Part shown: in pieces, positions 8,784 through 17,653 of the stretch
How the letters are laid out: every line of letters starts with the position of its first letter
How positions within the stretch are numbered: position 1 is the first letter of the stretch
Assembly (NCBI GenBank): GCA_934320655.1
Contig: CAKRFN010000006.1
Coordinates: forward strand, 62,001 to 126,000
Reading direction: 5' to 3'
Origin: an uncultured Eubacterium sp.
Lineage (GTDB): Bacteria; Bacillota; Clostridia; Lachnospirales; Lachnospiraceae
Length of the DNA stretch: 64,000 nt
Position numbers and translations under genes: made by a program
Notes under the pieces: model-generated
Seen by the model: the letters and a program-made list of their open reading frames with translations, nothing else
Databases searched by the model: none
What the model was told of the DNA's origin: nothing

Positions 8784-10379
8784 TCAACCGATGGTGTTGA
8801 CGATCATCAGCTTATCGCCGGGCTGTATCTGTTCGGTTTCCAGCCCGTTCCATGCCTGTAACTGCGGAATTGTGACACGGTAGCGTTTTGCAATATCCCA
8901 CAATGTTTCGCCGTTTTTGACAATATATCCCACCATGCCGGGAAGATTTCTCATCTGTTCGGCATTGAGCGGTACTGCCTCGATCGTTTCCATATTCTGT
9001 ATCGTCTGATTTTCAAACACGATGACACAGAGTCGGATCTGTGCTTTGCACTCTACCTGACTCTGATCTAAAAGCGCACTTGATAACTGGTCGATGCCCG
9101 CCTCCAGCTCGTAGCTGATATCCATCGTGTCCGGATCGAGTCCCGGCACTTCGACCGCCTCCTGAAACGGCAGCATTTTCTCAACTGTCACGAGCGGCAT
9201 CTCATCATCCGCTGCGATATAGAGCAGACGCAGTCTGAGCAGTCCGGACACCTCGAGTCTGCCCGCAGCCGGTGTGACCTCCTCCACCTGCACATCTCCG
9301 GTGCACGAACAGATCTGCAACACAGCCCCCTTCGTCTCCAGCTCCATGCGCTCATTCAGGCGGAACCGCGAATCATTTTTGATCATAAGCCGCTGCAAAA
9401 TGACCGGCGTGCGGACACAATTCAGCTGCCGGTCAGTCGCATAGGCATCCTCAAGCAGCGTCAGGGAACGCTCCTGCCACAGCGTATAATCGATCTCCAA
9501 CAGTGCTTCCAACTGTAACTGGCGTTCCTCGCCGTCAAACGATTCGTCTGTCTCCAGTTCCCCGCCGTTCAGCCGCACACGCACCCATGCCGTGACCTGC
9601 GGATCTGCCTCCAGCACCTCAAGCTGTGTCTGCATCGGCACCGCCAGCTCCAGACATTGCAGCTGATCCGGCTCCTGCGCACTCCGGTACACCATATGTA
9701 CAAATATTTCACCGCTGAATACGAGCATTCCTTCCTCTGCACGGCTCTCAATGCCGCGCGGCTGCAGGCTGTACCATAAAATCTCCTGCACACCCGGTTT
9801 GTTGGACGGCAGGGTGATCGCCGTCCGGAAACGGCTTGTATCCTTTTTCTGGACAAGCAGTTCCATCGCATCGACCTGACGGGTGAATGTCTGCAAATTG
9901 TCCGCCCCATCCACCCGCGGCTGGATGAGTGACTCTGCCATGTCATGCACACACGGCTCACGCAGCTCCAGACGGATCGTCAGCAGCGAGCGGATGCTTA
10001 ATTTTCTCGAATTGATCAGTGTCATCGACAGATCCTCGATCTGCGGATCAGCGTACACGCTGTCGTATTCCTGTGCCCCCTCCATGCGCACATGCTCCTG
10101 AAAGGGCAGGTCACCGCTCAGCCTTGCAAAGCCGCCGTCCTCCGCCGCACACCGGTACAGCACTTCAAAATGCAGTGCTCCCCGCAGGCGCACGACATCC
10201 GGCTCGACCTTGATCTCCTCCATGCGTACCTGACCTTTTTCTTCTACGATTTTTAAAATATCCGGCTTATACTCTGCCAGATTGTGATCATCATCCAGTG
10301 TGATCTGTGTGGTTGCCCTGCCTTTTTCGCAGATCACATGGATCTGGCGGCGTTCACATTCTAAATTTTCTGCTTCCAT
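8784..10379 (-). CDS. SPOCS (DUF3794) and LysM protein, SipL-like spore morphogenesis factor
   Basis: A 531-residue protein with repeated SPOCS-type beta-rich domains (clear copies near residues 20-140, 170-290 and 330-460) and a C-terminal LysM domain (about 481-526: GYIVKNGETLWDIAKRYRVTIPQLQAWN). This arrangement is that of C. difficile SipL, where the LysM domain binds SpoIVA to anchor the coat to the forespore. The ATG at 10379 has GGAGGT 10 bases upstream; an ATG six codons earlier lacks a site. It is transcribed away from veg. The coat role is inferred from architecture. Confidence 0.8.
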   Translation of the reverse strand: MEAENLECERRQIHVICEKGRATTQITLDDDHNLAEYKPDILKIVEEKGQVRMEEIKVEPDVVRLRGALHFEVLYRCAAEDGGFARLSGDLPFQEHVRMEGAQEYDSVYADPQIEDLSMTLINSRKLSIRSLLTIRLELREPCVHDMAESLIQPRVDGADNLQTFTRQVDAMELLVQKKDTSRFRTAITLPSNKPGVQEILWYSLQPRGIESRAEEGMLVFSGEIFVHMVYRSAQEPDQLQCLELAVPMQTQLEVLEADPQVTAWVRVRLNGGELETDESFDGEERQLQLEALLEIDYTLWQERSLTLLEDAYATDRQLNCVRTPVILQRLMIKNDSRFRLNERMELETKGAVLQICSCTGDVQVEEVTPAAGRLEVSGLLRLRLLYIAADDEMPLVTVEKMLPFQEAVEVPGLDPDTMDISYELEAGIDQLSSALLDQSQVECKAQIRLCVIVFENQTIQNMETIEAVPLNAEQMRNLPGMVGYIVKNGETLWDIAKRYRVTIPQLQAWNGLETEQIQPGDKLMIVNTIG

Positions 10380-10389
10380 AAACAAAAAG

Positions 10390-10437
10390 ACCTCCATGTT
10401 GACTTTCTCTACTTATTTGATAAGTATGTCAACATGA
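10390..10437. repeat. inverted repeat between sipL-like gene and veg
   Basis: CATGTTGAC and GTCAACATG face each other across about 24 AT-rich bases just upstream of the SPOCS/LysM gene. It could be a regulator site or an RNA hairpin; there is no T-run to call it a terminator. Confidence 0.4.
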
Positions 10438-10490
10438 AGATCTTTATGCATTTCTTTTGCATAAGTATGTGCGCAAGCCCCTTCCCGGCT

Positions 10491-10733
10491 TTAACACAGT
10501 TTCATACGGATATCTCTGGTAATGATATCAGTGTAGGAAAAGGACAGAAGCTGCGGTGGATTGAGTCCATCGGTGCTGTCTACAAGAATCGTAAATACAC
10601 TCGGATATGCGTTCTGAATCACGCCCTCCTGAATATCGACCTTGTTGCGTCCACGATCCAACTGAATCACAACCTTATTGCCGCAACGCTGGTGCACGGA
10701 TGCACGAACCTTGCTGATTTCAGATTGTTTCAT
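10491..10733 (-). CDS. veg: Veg family protein
   Basis: An 80-residue protein matching the Veg family (DUF1021): YPSVFTI in the middle, SFSYTDIIT near the end and a basic central segment DRGRNKVDIQEGVI. In B. subtilis Veg is highly transcribed, lies near the origin beside ipk/yabG and stimulates biofilm matrix genes via SinR. The gene has a GGGAGG site close to its ATG. It is on the minus strand upstream of the SipL-like gene, which fits the sporulation-linked setting. Confidence 0.9.
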   Translation of the reverse strand: MKQSEISKVRASVHQRCGNKVVIQLDRGRNKVDIQEGVIQNAYPSVFTILVDSTDGLNPPQLLSFSYTDIITRDIRMKLC

Positions 10734-10817
10734 CCTTTTTCCTCCCTTATGCTATTGTAGTGAATTCTTCCGTAGTTATTCTACCACAAGATATAGTATG
10801 GTGTCAATGAGCAAAAA

Positions 10818-11213
10818 TCACTCAAACACAACATTTTGTTCATCACACAGGAGCTTTACCACTATATATGGATATGCACTTGTGGTCTGTTTTTCGCTGC
10901 TTCCGACGAGCTGTGTGTCAAAAACGATGCCGTCATCCGTGCTGACCAGCTTCAATATCTGGATACTGCTGCCCGCGGGCTGTTCGCCGTAGCCGCGCAC
11001 AATATAGAATGCGTCCGCGTCTGCGTAGCTGAATTTCATTTCCTGCGTCTTGCCCGTTTCAATCTGTTCGAGCAGCTCCGGCGGCAGATCCTCCTGCGCA
11101 ACAATCGTGTATTCCGGCTCTGTACCGCCCTGCTGCGGACCTGCCTCGATGCTGCAGCCTGTGAGCAGACAGGCGAGCAAAGCCAGTGCAAATATTCGTT
11201 TGATGTGTGTCAT
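10818..11213 (-). CDS. PrcB-like lipoprotein
   Basis: A 131-residue predicted lipoprotein. The signal peptide ends in a lipobox LLTGC (Cys about 20). The mature C-terminal part matches the PrcB_C type domain (FYIVRGYGEQPAGSSIQILKL, YPYIVVKLL), seen in small exported proteins of Firmicutes and in the prtP-associated PrcB of Treponema. Function in this family is not defined beyond association with protease complexes. GAGGGAGGA is about 6 bases upstream of the ATG. It lies upstream of veg on the same strand. Confidence 0.7.
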   Translation of the reverse strand: MTHIKRIFALALLACLLTGCSIEAGPQQGGTEPEYTIVAQEDLPPELLEQIETGKTQEMKFSYADADAFYIVRGYGEQPAGSSIQILKLVSTDDGIVFDTQLVGSSEKQTTSAYPYIVVKLLCDEQNVVFE

Positions 11214-11511
11214 GATGTGTCCTCCCTCTATGTTATTTTTGTATTTACGATAATTACAAAACTATTCAAAAAATTGTTGTCCGCCGGCGGATACAGTAGT
11301 ATCCCGATCAGGCTGCTCCGATTGCCCGACGGTGTCTCGCTTTGTTTTGCCAAGTACCGCTGGCTCTGTCTGCAAGCTCGCACTTCGCCGGACAAACGTC
11401 GCATCTGACGGGAACCGCTGCACCCGCCGCCAGCAGCCACATGTTACGCAATGCAAACACATTCATAACGTAACGCGGCATGTGAGCACAAGCATACCAT
11501 TCGTTATGGAT
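11214..11511. other. GC-rich non-coding stretch with palindromes
   Basis: About 300 bases between a lipoprotein gene and the structured element. No reading frame with a ribosome site fits. It contains a near-perfect palindrome (CCGCCGGCGG at about 11281-11290) and several short complementary segments. Signatures of SRP RNA, RNase P RNA, tmRNA and 6S RNA were looked for and not recognised. It may be another structured RNA or a degenerate repeat. Confidence 0.35.
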
Positions 11512-11668
11512 GCAGCGCGAGCAATCGTGCGTCTGTTTGCTGCTTTTGCACGATGGAGATGAGACTTATAACTCGTGGAAGCCTTTGCTGAACACGAGTT
11601 AGGTTTTGCTAAGGCTCATCGGAATGGTTCGTGCAATAAAGCAAACCAGAGGCACTTGCGGGAGCTGC
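11512..11668 (+). ncRNA. candidate structured RNA or structured repeat, copy A
   Basis: A 157-nt element folding into nested helices: GCAGC/GCTGC and GCAA/TTGC at the base, GTGC/GCAC, TCTG/CAGA, TTTGCT/AGCAAA, TTGCACGA/TCGTGCAA, GATG/CATC and a terminal hairpin AACTCGTG/CACGAGTT. The hairpin loop segment AGCCTT can pair with AAGGCT downstream (pseudoknot). A second copy lies at 20394-20549 on the other strand with compensatory changes in two helices. An additional 13-bp outer repeat GGCATGTGAGCAC / GTGCTCACATGCC flanks this copy (11477-11489 and 11683-11695). It sits upstream of plsC in the same orientation. I do not recognise the family. Confidence 0.65.
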
Positions 11669-11740
11669 AAATACGGAATATCGTGCTCACATGCCCCGAA
11701 ATACCATTTATCTTGCATTCACAGCCCTCAACCACATATC

Positions 11741-11773
11741 ACTTGCAGGAGCCGCACCCTCATGGTATACTTA
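11741..11773 (+). promoter_or_regulatory. probable plsC promoter with ACTTGCAGGAG box
   Basis: ACTTGCAGGAGCCGC is followed by ATGGTATACT, giving a -10 like TATACT about 50 bases before the plsC start, with a TTGCAG -35-like hexamer 17 bases before it. A similar box precedes the genes starting at 20342, 27655 and 30353. Confidence 0.5.
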
Positions 11774-11826
11774 TATAAATATGTGCGCATTTTGCACATG
11801 GTAAATTATATGAGAGGCTTCTGCTT

Positions 11827-12582
11827 ATGATACGAACAATTTTTGTCGTTATTTTTGTTATTTTATTCCTTTTGCTGGGCATTCCGGTGCTCGGCATATT
11901 CTGGCTGATCAGCCGGAACGAAAAGTGGAAAGACAGCGCGGCACTCGCGCAGCTACGCATCGTCCAATGGGCGTTCCGCTGTATCTGCGTGCTCAGCGGC
12001 ATCCGCCTGACCGTCGTCGGCGAGGAACTCGTACCGAAGGACGAGCCGGTGCTCTACGTCGGCAACCACCGCAGCTACTTTGACATCATCATCACCTACG
12101 CGCGCTGCCCAAGACTGACCGGATACATCGCAAAAAGCAGCATGGAAAAAATCCCGCTGCTCTCCACATGGATGCGCCGCCTGAACTGCCTGTTCATCAA
12201 CCGTGACGACATCAAAGCCAGTCTCAAGACAATTCTGGCAGGCATTGAAAATGTCAAATCCGGCATCTCCATGTGCATCTACCCGGAAGGCACCCGCGGC
12301 AAGGGCGACACCGAACTGGATATGCTCCCGTTCAAGGAGGGCAGCCTCAAGATCGCCGAAAAGACCGGCTGCAGGGTTGTACCGATGGCGATTACAGGAT
12401 CTGCCGATGTGTTTGAAAAACATATGCCTTTTATCAGAAAAACACACGTATTCCTGACTTACGGTGCACCGGTCGATCCCGCATCACTGTCCAAGGAGGA
12501 AAAGAAAAAACTCGGAAATTATTGCCAGAATATTATATTGGAATTGTTAAAAGAACAGCAGACTCAGGTATCCGCAAAATAG
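11827..12582 (+). CDS. plsC: 1-acyl-glycerol-3-phosphate acyltransferase
   Basis: A 251-residue membrane-bound acyltransferase that makes phosphatidic acid from lysophosphatidic acid. An N-terminal membrane helix (about 5-27) is followed by the catalytic motif NHRSYFD (HX4D), the substrate motif LFINRDD and YPEGTRGKG. These are blocks I-III of the PlsC family. It is a single-gene unit ending in a hairpin terminator shared with convergent murF. An alternative is a paralogue with another acyl acceptor, as several PlsC-like proteins occur in Clostridia. Confidence 0.9.
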   Translation: MIRTIFVVIFVILFLLLGIPVLGIFWLISRNEKWKDSAALAQLRIVQWAFRCICVLSGIRLTVVGEELVPKDEPVLYVGNHRSYFDIIITYARCPRLTGYIAKSSMEKIPLLSTWMRRLNCLFINRDDIKASLKTILAGIENVKSGISMCIYPEGTRGKGDTELDMLPFKEGSLKIAEKTGCRVVPMAITGSADVFEKHMPFIRKTHVFLTYGAPVDPASLSKEEKKKLGNYCQNIILELLKEQQTQVSAK

Positions 12583-12599
12583 GATTCCACCAGAAAACG

Positions 12600-12645
12600 A
12601 ACACCCCCGACAAGAGCCAAGACTCCGTCAGGGGTGTTATTTTAC
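12600..12645. terminator. bidirectional terminator between plsC and murF
   Basis: ACACCCCCGAC pairs with GTCAGGGGTGT across a 15-base loop, followed by TTATTTTA on the plus strand. It lies between two convergent genes and can serve both. Confidence 0.75.
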
Positions 12646-12653
12646 ATTCTTAC

Positions 12654-14063
12654 TTATTTTGCCTCTGTCAACGCACGCACAATCCTCGGATAATCCATAA
12701 AATGCGATGCTTTCACGAGTATTGTATCTCCCGGCTGCACAAACCCGCACACCCGTGCGAGCAGCGCATCCGTATCCGTTCCAAAGTAATCATACTGCGT
12801 CGTAAAGTCAGGATATTCCGACACGCCGCGCACAAGCTCCTGCGACAGCGCTCCCGCTGCAAACAGCCAGTCAATGTGCTTTTCTGCCAGATATGCCCCG
12901 ACCTCATAGTGGAGCTGCTTTTCATCCGCGCCGAGCTCGCCCATATCGCCGAGCACGGCTATCGTGCGTCCCTCGCCCTGCGCGAGCACATCGATCGCAG
13001 CGCGCATCGATACCGGATTCGCATTGTAGCAGTCGTCGATCACGAGATAGCCGTCCGCCTCGATCAAATTTGTGCGTCCGCCGATCGTGCGGGCAGCCTC
13101 AATTCCGGCACAGATCTCCTCTGGTGACAGTCCAAGCGCCCTGCCGACCGCTGCCGCCGCCATCGCGTTGTAAACGTTATGCATTCCCGGAATCGCTACG
13201 TGTACGCGGTACACGCCCTCCGGCAGATGCAGGTCAAAATCAATGCCCCGTAGCCCATGATCCGCGACGGTATCCGCATAGATCTCCTTTTTGCCGTAGG
13301 CAGCCTGTGCGGGCAATGCCTCACCCATACCGTAAAACACCGGTGCTGTGCCATGTACATCAGCGATCGTACACAGCTTGTCGTCGTCTCCGTTGAGCAC
13401 AATCGAAGCGCCCTTTCTCAAATAGTCAAACACTTCCGTCTTTGCCTTGAGAATGCCATCCCTCGTGCCGAGATTTTCCAGATGGCAGATCCCGATATTC
13501 GTAATGACCGATACATCCGGACGGGCAACCTCCGCCAGACGGCTCATCTCGCCGAAATCCGAGATACCCATCTCCAGAACAGCGACCTCATGCTCCTTCC
13601 GCAGACCGAATACCGTAAGCGGCAGACCGATCTCGTTGTTAAAATTGCCGGCTGTCTTGTGTACATGATACCGCTGTGACAGTACGGAAGCGATCATTTC
13701 CTTTGTACTGGTCTTTCCCACGCTGCCCGTGATGCCGACCACCGGAATCTGTAACTGGTCTAAATAACATGCCGCCAGATGGCGGAGCGCATCCCGCGAT
13801 GATGCAACGACCAGACATGTTCCGGCTGCATGTTCCGGTACACGCTCACATACAACCGCCAGCACCCCCGCCGCAAATACCTGCGGAATGAAATCATGTC
13901 CGTCCACACGTTCTCCCGGAAATGCCACAAACACACTGCCCTCCGTTACCTGTCTGCTGTCCGTCACGATGGCTGTCGCCGTCGCGCGCTGATCCTGCGG
14001 TATGATACCCGCCAGCCGCGCACCACATGCCTGTACCATCCGTTCTATCGTCATGCCTTTCAT
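12654..14063 (-). CDS. murF: UDP-MurNAc-tripeptide:D-Ala-D-Ala ligase
   Basis: A 469-residue cytoplasmic Mur ligase that adds D-alanyl-D-alanine to the UDP-MurNAc tripeptide. An N-terminal substrate domain (TDSRQVTEGSVFVAFPGERVDGHDFI) precedes the ATP-binding loop GITGSVGKTS (110-119) and the central motif LEMGISDFGEM. The C-terminal domain has DDCYNANPVSMRAA and AVLGDMGELG, typical of MurF. Its start overlaps the ddl stop by 4 bases, so D-Ala-D-Ala synthesis and its transfer to the wall precursor are coupled. Confidence 0.96.
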   Translation of the reverse strand: MKGMTIERMVQACGARLAGIIPQDQRATATAIVTDSRQVTEGSVFVAFPGERVDGHDFIPQVFAAGVLAVVCERVPEHAAGTCLVVASSRDALRHLAACYLDQLQIPVVGITGSVGKTSTKEMIASVLSQRYHVHKTAGNFNNEIGLPLTVFGLRKEHEVAVLEMGISDFGEMSRLAEVARPDVSVITNIGICHLENLGTRDGILKAKTEVFDYLRKGASIVLNGDDDKLCTIADVHGTAPVFYGMGEALPAQAAYGKKEIYADTVADHGLRGIDFDLHLPEGVYRVHVAIPGMHNVYNAMAAAAVGRALGLSPEEICAGIEAARTIGGRTNLIEADGYLVIDDCYNANPVSMRAAIDVLAQGEGRTIAVLGDMGELGADEKQLHYEVGAYLAEKHIDWLFAAGALSQELVRGVSEYPDFTTQYDYFGTDTDALLARVCGFVQPGDTILVKASHFMDYPRIVRALTEAK

Positions 14064-15103
14064 GCGCGTTTCTCCCTTTTTTCGAGCGAAATAGAAATGA
14101 GCTGCTCACACAACTGCTCGTATCCAATGCCAACCGCTGCCGCTTCCTGCGGAATCAGACTCGTCGGCGTCATGCCGGGCAATGTATTTGCCTCCAGACA
14201 GTACATCTTTCCGTCCTCATCCATAAGAAAATCCATGCGCGAATAAGTGTCTAAGCCGATGGCTGCCGCCGCCTGCTCTGCGTAATGCTGCATCCTGACG
14301 GTCTCCGCCTCGGAAAGCTCTGCCGGACAGGTCTCTATTGTACTGCCAGCCTGATATTTATTTTTGTAATCATACCAGCCGTTGATCGGCGCGATCTCAA
14401 TGACCGGCAGTGCCTTGCCATCGATCACGCAGATCGAAAATTCGCGTCCCTGAATATACTGCTCAACAACGATCTCGTCCTCCCACTTAAACGCTTCTTC
14501 TAAAGCCGCCTCATACTCTTTGCGGTCATTTACGATCGACACGCCGATGCTCGATCCGCCGCAGCACGGCTTTACGACACACGGAAATGCAGGCTGTTCC
14601 ACGCTCTGTGCTCCCTTTTTCACGGCAAAGCCGCGCGGCACAGGTACACCGCCCGCAGCCAGTACCTTTTTCGCGAGATTTTTATTCATCGCGATCGCGC
14701 TGGAGAGATAATCCGATCCTGTATAACGGATGCCAAACAGATCAAAGGCTGCCTGAATCTTGCCGTTTTCGCCGTTTTCCCCATGTAATGCCATAAATAC
14801 GATGTCCGCGGTCTGACACAGCGCAATCACATTCGGTCCGAAAAAGCAGTCGGATTGATCTGCGCGTGATGCCTTGACTGCCTCCAGATCCGGAGCGGTC
14901 TCCGCGATCGCCGTAACCGCTGCGCTCACTTCCTCGCTCTTTTCAAACCAGTGTGCCACATCTTCGCCCTCGCGTCCCATAAATACATCCATGAGAATCA
15001 CCTGATGGCCGTTTTTGCGCAGGGCGCGGCATACATTGCTGCCTGTCACCAGCGATACATCGCGCTCCGGACTGAGTCCGCCTGCTAATACTACGATATT
15101 CAT
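14060..15103 (-). CDS. ddl: D-alanine--D-alanine ligase
   Basis: A 347-residue ATP-grasp enzyme joining two D-alanines. The ATG at 15103 has AGGAGA about 10 bases upstream and begins MNIVVLAGGLSPERDVS, the usual Ddl N-terminus. Family motifs are ALHGENGENGKIQ, CVVKPCCGGSSIGV, EQYIQGREFSICV and CLEANTLPGMTPTS. Position and overlap with murF make a two-gene wall-precursor unit. Sequence alone does not prove D-Ala versus D-Lac specificity. Confidence 0.95.
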   Translation of the reverse strand: MNIVVLAGGLSPERDVSLVTGSNVCRALRKNGHQVILMDVFMGREGEDVAHWFEKSEEVSAAVTAIAETAPDLEAVKASRADQSDCFFGPNVIALCQTADIVFMALHGENGENGKIQAAFDLFGIRYTGSDYLSSAIAMNKNLAKKVLAAGGVPVPRGFAVKKGAQSVEQPAFPCVVKPCCGGSSIGVSIVNDRKEYEAALEEAFKWEDEIVVEQYIQGREFSICVIDGKALPVIEIAPINGWYDYKNKYQAGSTIETCPAELSEAETVRMQHYAEQAAAAIGLDTYSRMDFLMDEDGKMYCLEANTLPGMTPTSLIPQEAAAVGIGYEQLCEQLISISLEKREKRA

Positions 15104-15186
15104 ATGTCTATGTTCTCCTGTCCCATCCAATTTTTGTAATGATACGGAACCAGCCTTGTATTTACCGGTGTCCGATTATTTCCATC

Positions 15187-16065
15187 CTACTCTATTTTAT
15201 ATGCAATGGCAAGCCCCTTTACCAGCACATTTTCCTGTTCGGGCAGGCGTTCCCGCTCCGCGAGCATCTCAGTGAGCGTCCGCATGCGCGCGTATGCCTG
15301 CTGCGCCTCATGCTGCTCCTCCAGTGTATATAGGATATTGCTCAGATTGCCATATAATTCCGGCAATACCAGCATCATTCCGGTGCTTAGGCATTTGTTG
15401 ATGCCGGCATCACACACCATGCGTGCAGGATGCGCATAGCCCTGTATCAGCCTGACCGCTGCGAGGTTATTACAGACAACCGGATACAGATAGCGCCCCA
15501 CATCCCCGTACCGGTGCCATTCCTGTAAATATTCATGCAGCCGCTCAAATATGCGCATCGCATGGTCATAGCTGCCGAGATAATAAAACTGCAGCGCAAT
15601 ACTGTTGAGTATATACAATTCCAGATAGGTGTAGGTGCGCCGCCGCGCAGTCTCATCGTAGAGCTCGTCGAGCGGCATCGACATCACGAGTACCTCCATC
15701 AGCTCCAGCAGTACCAGCGCGTGATCCGTCGTCTGCTGCACCCGATCGAGAATCCGCACATACGCATAAAACTGTTGTTCAAACAGGGAATCTCCCACGC
15801 GGTTCCTCTTTGCGCGCTCCAGAATCCGCTCCCAGCTGCACAGCTCCTCCAGCTCTTTTGTCTGTGAAAATCCCGTAAAAAAACAGCCGGTATCCTTCAG
15901 TCTGCGCAGCAAAGCCTCTGCCACGCGACCGGAAGGCATCTGGCTGCCACTCTCGATCTTTGCAATCGTACTCACAGAGCAGATCCCCGCTGCCAGCTCC
16001 TCCTGCGTCATGTGCAGACGGCTCCGCAGCTCACGGATCACCTCTCCTAATCTGTAGTATATCAT
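15187..16065 (-). CDS. XRE-type regulator with TPR-like C-terminal domain (RNPP/Rgg-like)
   Basis: A 292-residue regulator. Residues 5-60 form a Cro/C1 helix-turn-helix (MTQEELAAGICSVSTIAKIESGSQMPSGRVAEALLRRL). The rest is helical with tetratricopeptide-like repeats (YLELYILNSIALQFYYLGSYDHAMRIFERL and VCNNLAAVRLIQGYAHPARMVCDAG). This is the layout of RNPP regulators, which often bind secreted peptides, but many family members in Clostridia have no known ligand. Upstream, 16066-16262 is free of convincing genes; two micro-frames there are discussed as a finding. Confidence 0.75.
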   Translation of the reverse strand: MIYYRLGEVIRELRSRLHMTQEELAAGICSVSTIAKIESGSQMPSGRVAEALLRRLKDTGCFFTGFSQTKELEELCSWERILERAKRNRVGDSLFEQQFYAYVRILDRVQQTTDHALVLLELMEVLVMSMPLDELYDETARRRTYTYLELYILNSIALQFYYLGSYDHAMRIFERLHEYLQEWHRYGDVGRYLYPVVCNNLAAVRLIQGYAHPARMVCDAGINKCLSTGMMLVLPELYGNLSNILYTLEEQHEAQQAYARMRTLTEMLAERERLPEQENVLVKGLAIAYKIE

Positions 16066-16262
16066 TTTTTCACCCTCCCCATATGGTTTATTGTAACTGT
16101 ACTGCTACTACCAGTATACATGCCCCACAGGAGGAGGGTTTTTCAATTTGTGTAATATATGCCGACGCGCGCGTCCCGCGTTTTCAAAATGAAAACTTCT
16201 GACCGGCTCGACATTTCTCGACACAGTTATGTGAACCTGTATCTGCGCGCTGACTCAGCCGC

Positions 16263-16790
16263 CTAAAACTCCGGCTCGATCAGACCGTAGCTGCGATCCT
16301 TACGCTTGTATACGACGTTGACCTCTCCGGTCTCTGCATTGCTGAACACAAAGAAATTGTGTCCCAGCAGTTCCATCTGTACACAGGCATCCTCCGGAAA
16401 CATCGGCTTCATGCCAAACTTCTTGGCACGGACAATGCGGATCTCCTCATCATCCACGATATCCTCCTCCACAAATTCCTTGCGGAGACTCTCGGTGTTC
16501 TGCTGCTTGTCGATCAGCTTTTTGCGGTATCTCTTAAGCTGCGCCTCGATAATATCCACGACGAGATCGATCGTCACATACATATCATCACTCTGCTGCT
16601 CCGCACGGACAATATGTCCCTTCATCGGGATCGTGACCTCCATCTTCTGCCGCTCCTTTTCCACACTGAGTGTTACGTTACATGCAGTATCAGGTGTAAA
16701 ATATTTCTCCAGCTTGGCAAGCTTGTCCTCCACAGCCGAACGCAATCCCGCTGTCACCTCAATGTTCTTTCCACTAATTGTTATTTTCAT
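16263..16790 (-). CDS. hpf: long-form ribosome hibernation promoting factor
   Basis: A 175-residue protein. The ATG at 16790 follows AAAGGAG by 9 bases; an ATG three codons earlier overlaps that site. The N-terminal domain (MKITISGKNIEVTAGLRSAVEDKLAKLEKYF) binds the 30S subunit, and the C-terminal domain (KFGMKPMFPEDACVQMELLGHNFFVFSNAETGEVNVVYKRKDRSYGLIEPE) dimerises to give 100S ribosomes in stationary phase. It is a single-gene unit with an AT-rich upstream region. Confidence 0.95.
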   Translation of the reverse strand: MKITISGKNIEVTAGLRSAVEDKLAKLEKYFTPDTACNVTLSVEKERQKMEVTIPMKGHIVRAEQQSDDMYVTIDLVVDIIEAQLKRYRKKLIDKQQNTESLRKEFVEEDIVDDEEIRIVRAKKFGMKPMFPEDACVQMELLGHNFFVFSNAETGEVNVVYKRKDRSYGLIEPEF

Positions 16791-16909
16791 AATACACATC
16801 TCCTTTCGAGACTTTTTTCTTGTACTATAATTTTAATACATTTTCTCTTTTAAAACCAGTGTTTATACTATAAAATATATAAAAAAACAATAAACAATCG
16901 GAGTATATC

Positions 16910-17653
16910 ATGAAACAAAGAAAAGCACTTGTCACCGGAGCCTCGCACGGGATCGGAAAAGCCATCGCCACGCGCTTTGCCGCCGAGGGCTGTGACCTCA
17001 TTTTGAATTGTAAGACGGATCATGAACTGCTGCGCGCGACGGCGCATGAACTGTCTGCCACCTACGGCATCCGCACACAGGTCATTCCATGCGATGTGGG
17101 CGACCACGCCGCCGTATGTGATATGTTTGAGCAGATCCGCACCTTTTTTGACGGAGACGGCATCGACATCCTCGTCAACAATGCCGGTATTTCACAGATC
17201 GGTCTGCTCACCGACCTTTCCATCGACGACTGGAACCGCGTGATCGCAACCAATCTGACCAGCGTGTTTTCCTGCTGCCACGAAGCCATTCCCTACATGG
17301 TTCACGAGAAATCCGGCTACATCATCAACATTTCCTCGGTGTGGGGTACAGTCGGCGCCTCATGCGAGGTCGCTTACTCCGCCTCCAAGGGCGGCATCAA
17401 CACGTTTACAAAAGCACTCGCCAAAGAGCTTGCGCCGAGTGGAATCTCCGTCAACGCGATCGCCTGCGGCGTGATCGACACACGCATGAACGGCTGCTTT
17501 GATGCCGCGGAACGCGCGGCACTGGAGGAAGAGATCCCGATGGGACGTTACGGCACACCCGAAGAAGCCGCAGCACTCGCATGGCAGCTCGCCACCGCCC
17601 CCACCTACCTCACAGGTCAGATCCTTTCGCTGGACGGAGGCTGGCAGTCATAA
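16910..17653 (+). CDS. short-chain dehydrogenase/reductase (FabG-like)
   Basis: A 247-residue classical SDR. The NAD(P) motif TGASHGIGK is at residues 8-16, NNAG at about 90, the catalytic Ser in INISSVWG and the YSASK pair near 155-159. The end LTGQILSLDGGWQS is typical of 3-oxoacyl-ACP reductase-like SDRs. The substrate is not determined; it is not next to other fatty acid synthesis genes. The XRE regulator gene starts at the base after its stop codon, so the two are likely cotranscribed. Confidence 0.88.
   Translation: MKQRKALVTGASHGIGKAIATRFAAEGCDLILNCKTDHELLRATAHELSATYGIRTQVIPCDVGDHAAVCDMFEQIRTFFDGDGIDILVNNAGISQIGLLTDLSIDDWNRVIATNLTSVFSCCHEAIPYMVHEKSGYIINISSVWGTVGASCEVAYSASKGGINTFTKALAKELAPSGISVNAIACGVIDTRMNGCFDAAERAALEEEIPMGRYGTPEEAAALAWQLATAPTYLTGQILSLDGGWQS

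Noticed and set aside
11228..11462. Minus-strand frames in the GC-rich stretch, and known house-keeping RNAs
   Set aside because: No ribosome site or family match, and no recognisable SRP, RNase P, tmRNA or 6S signature.
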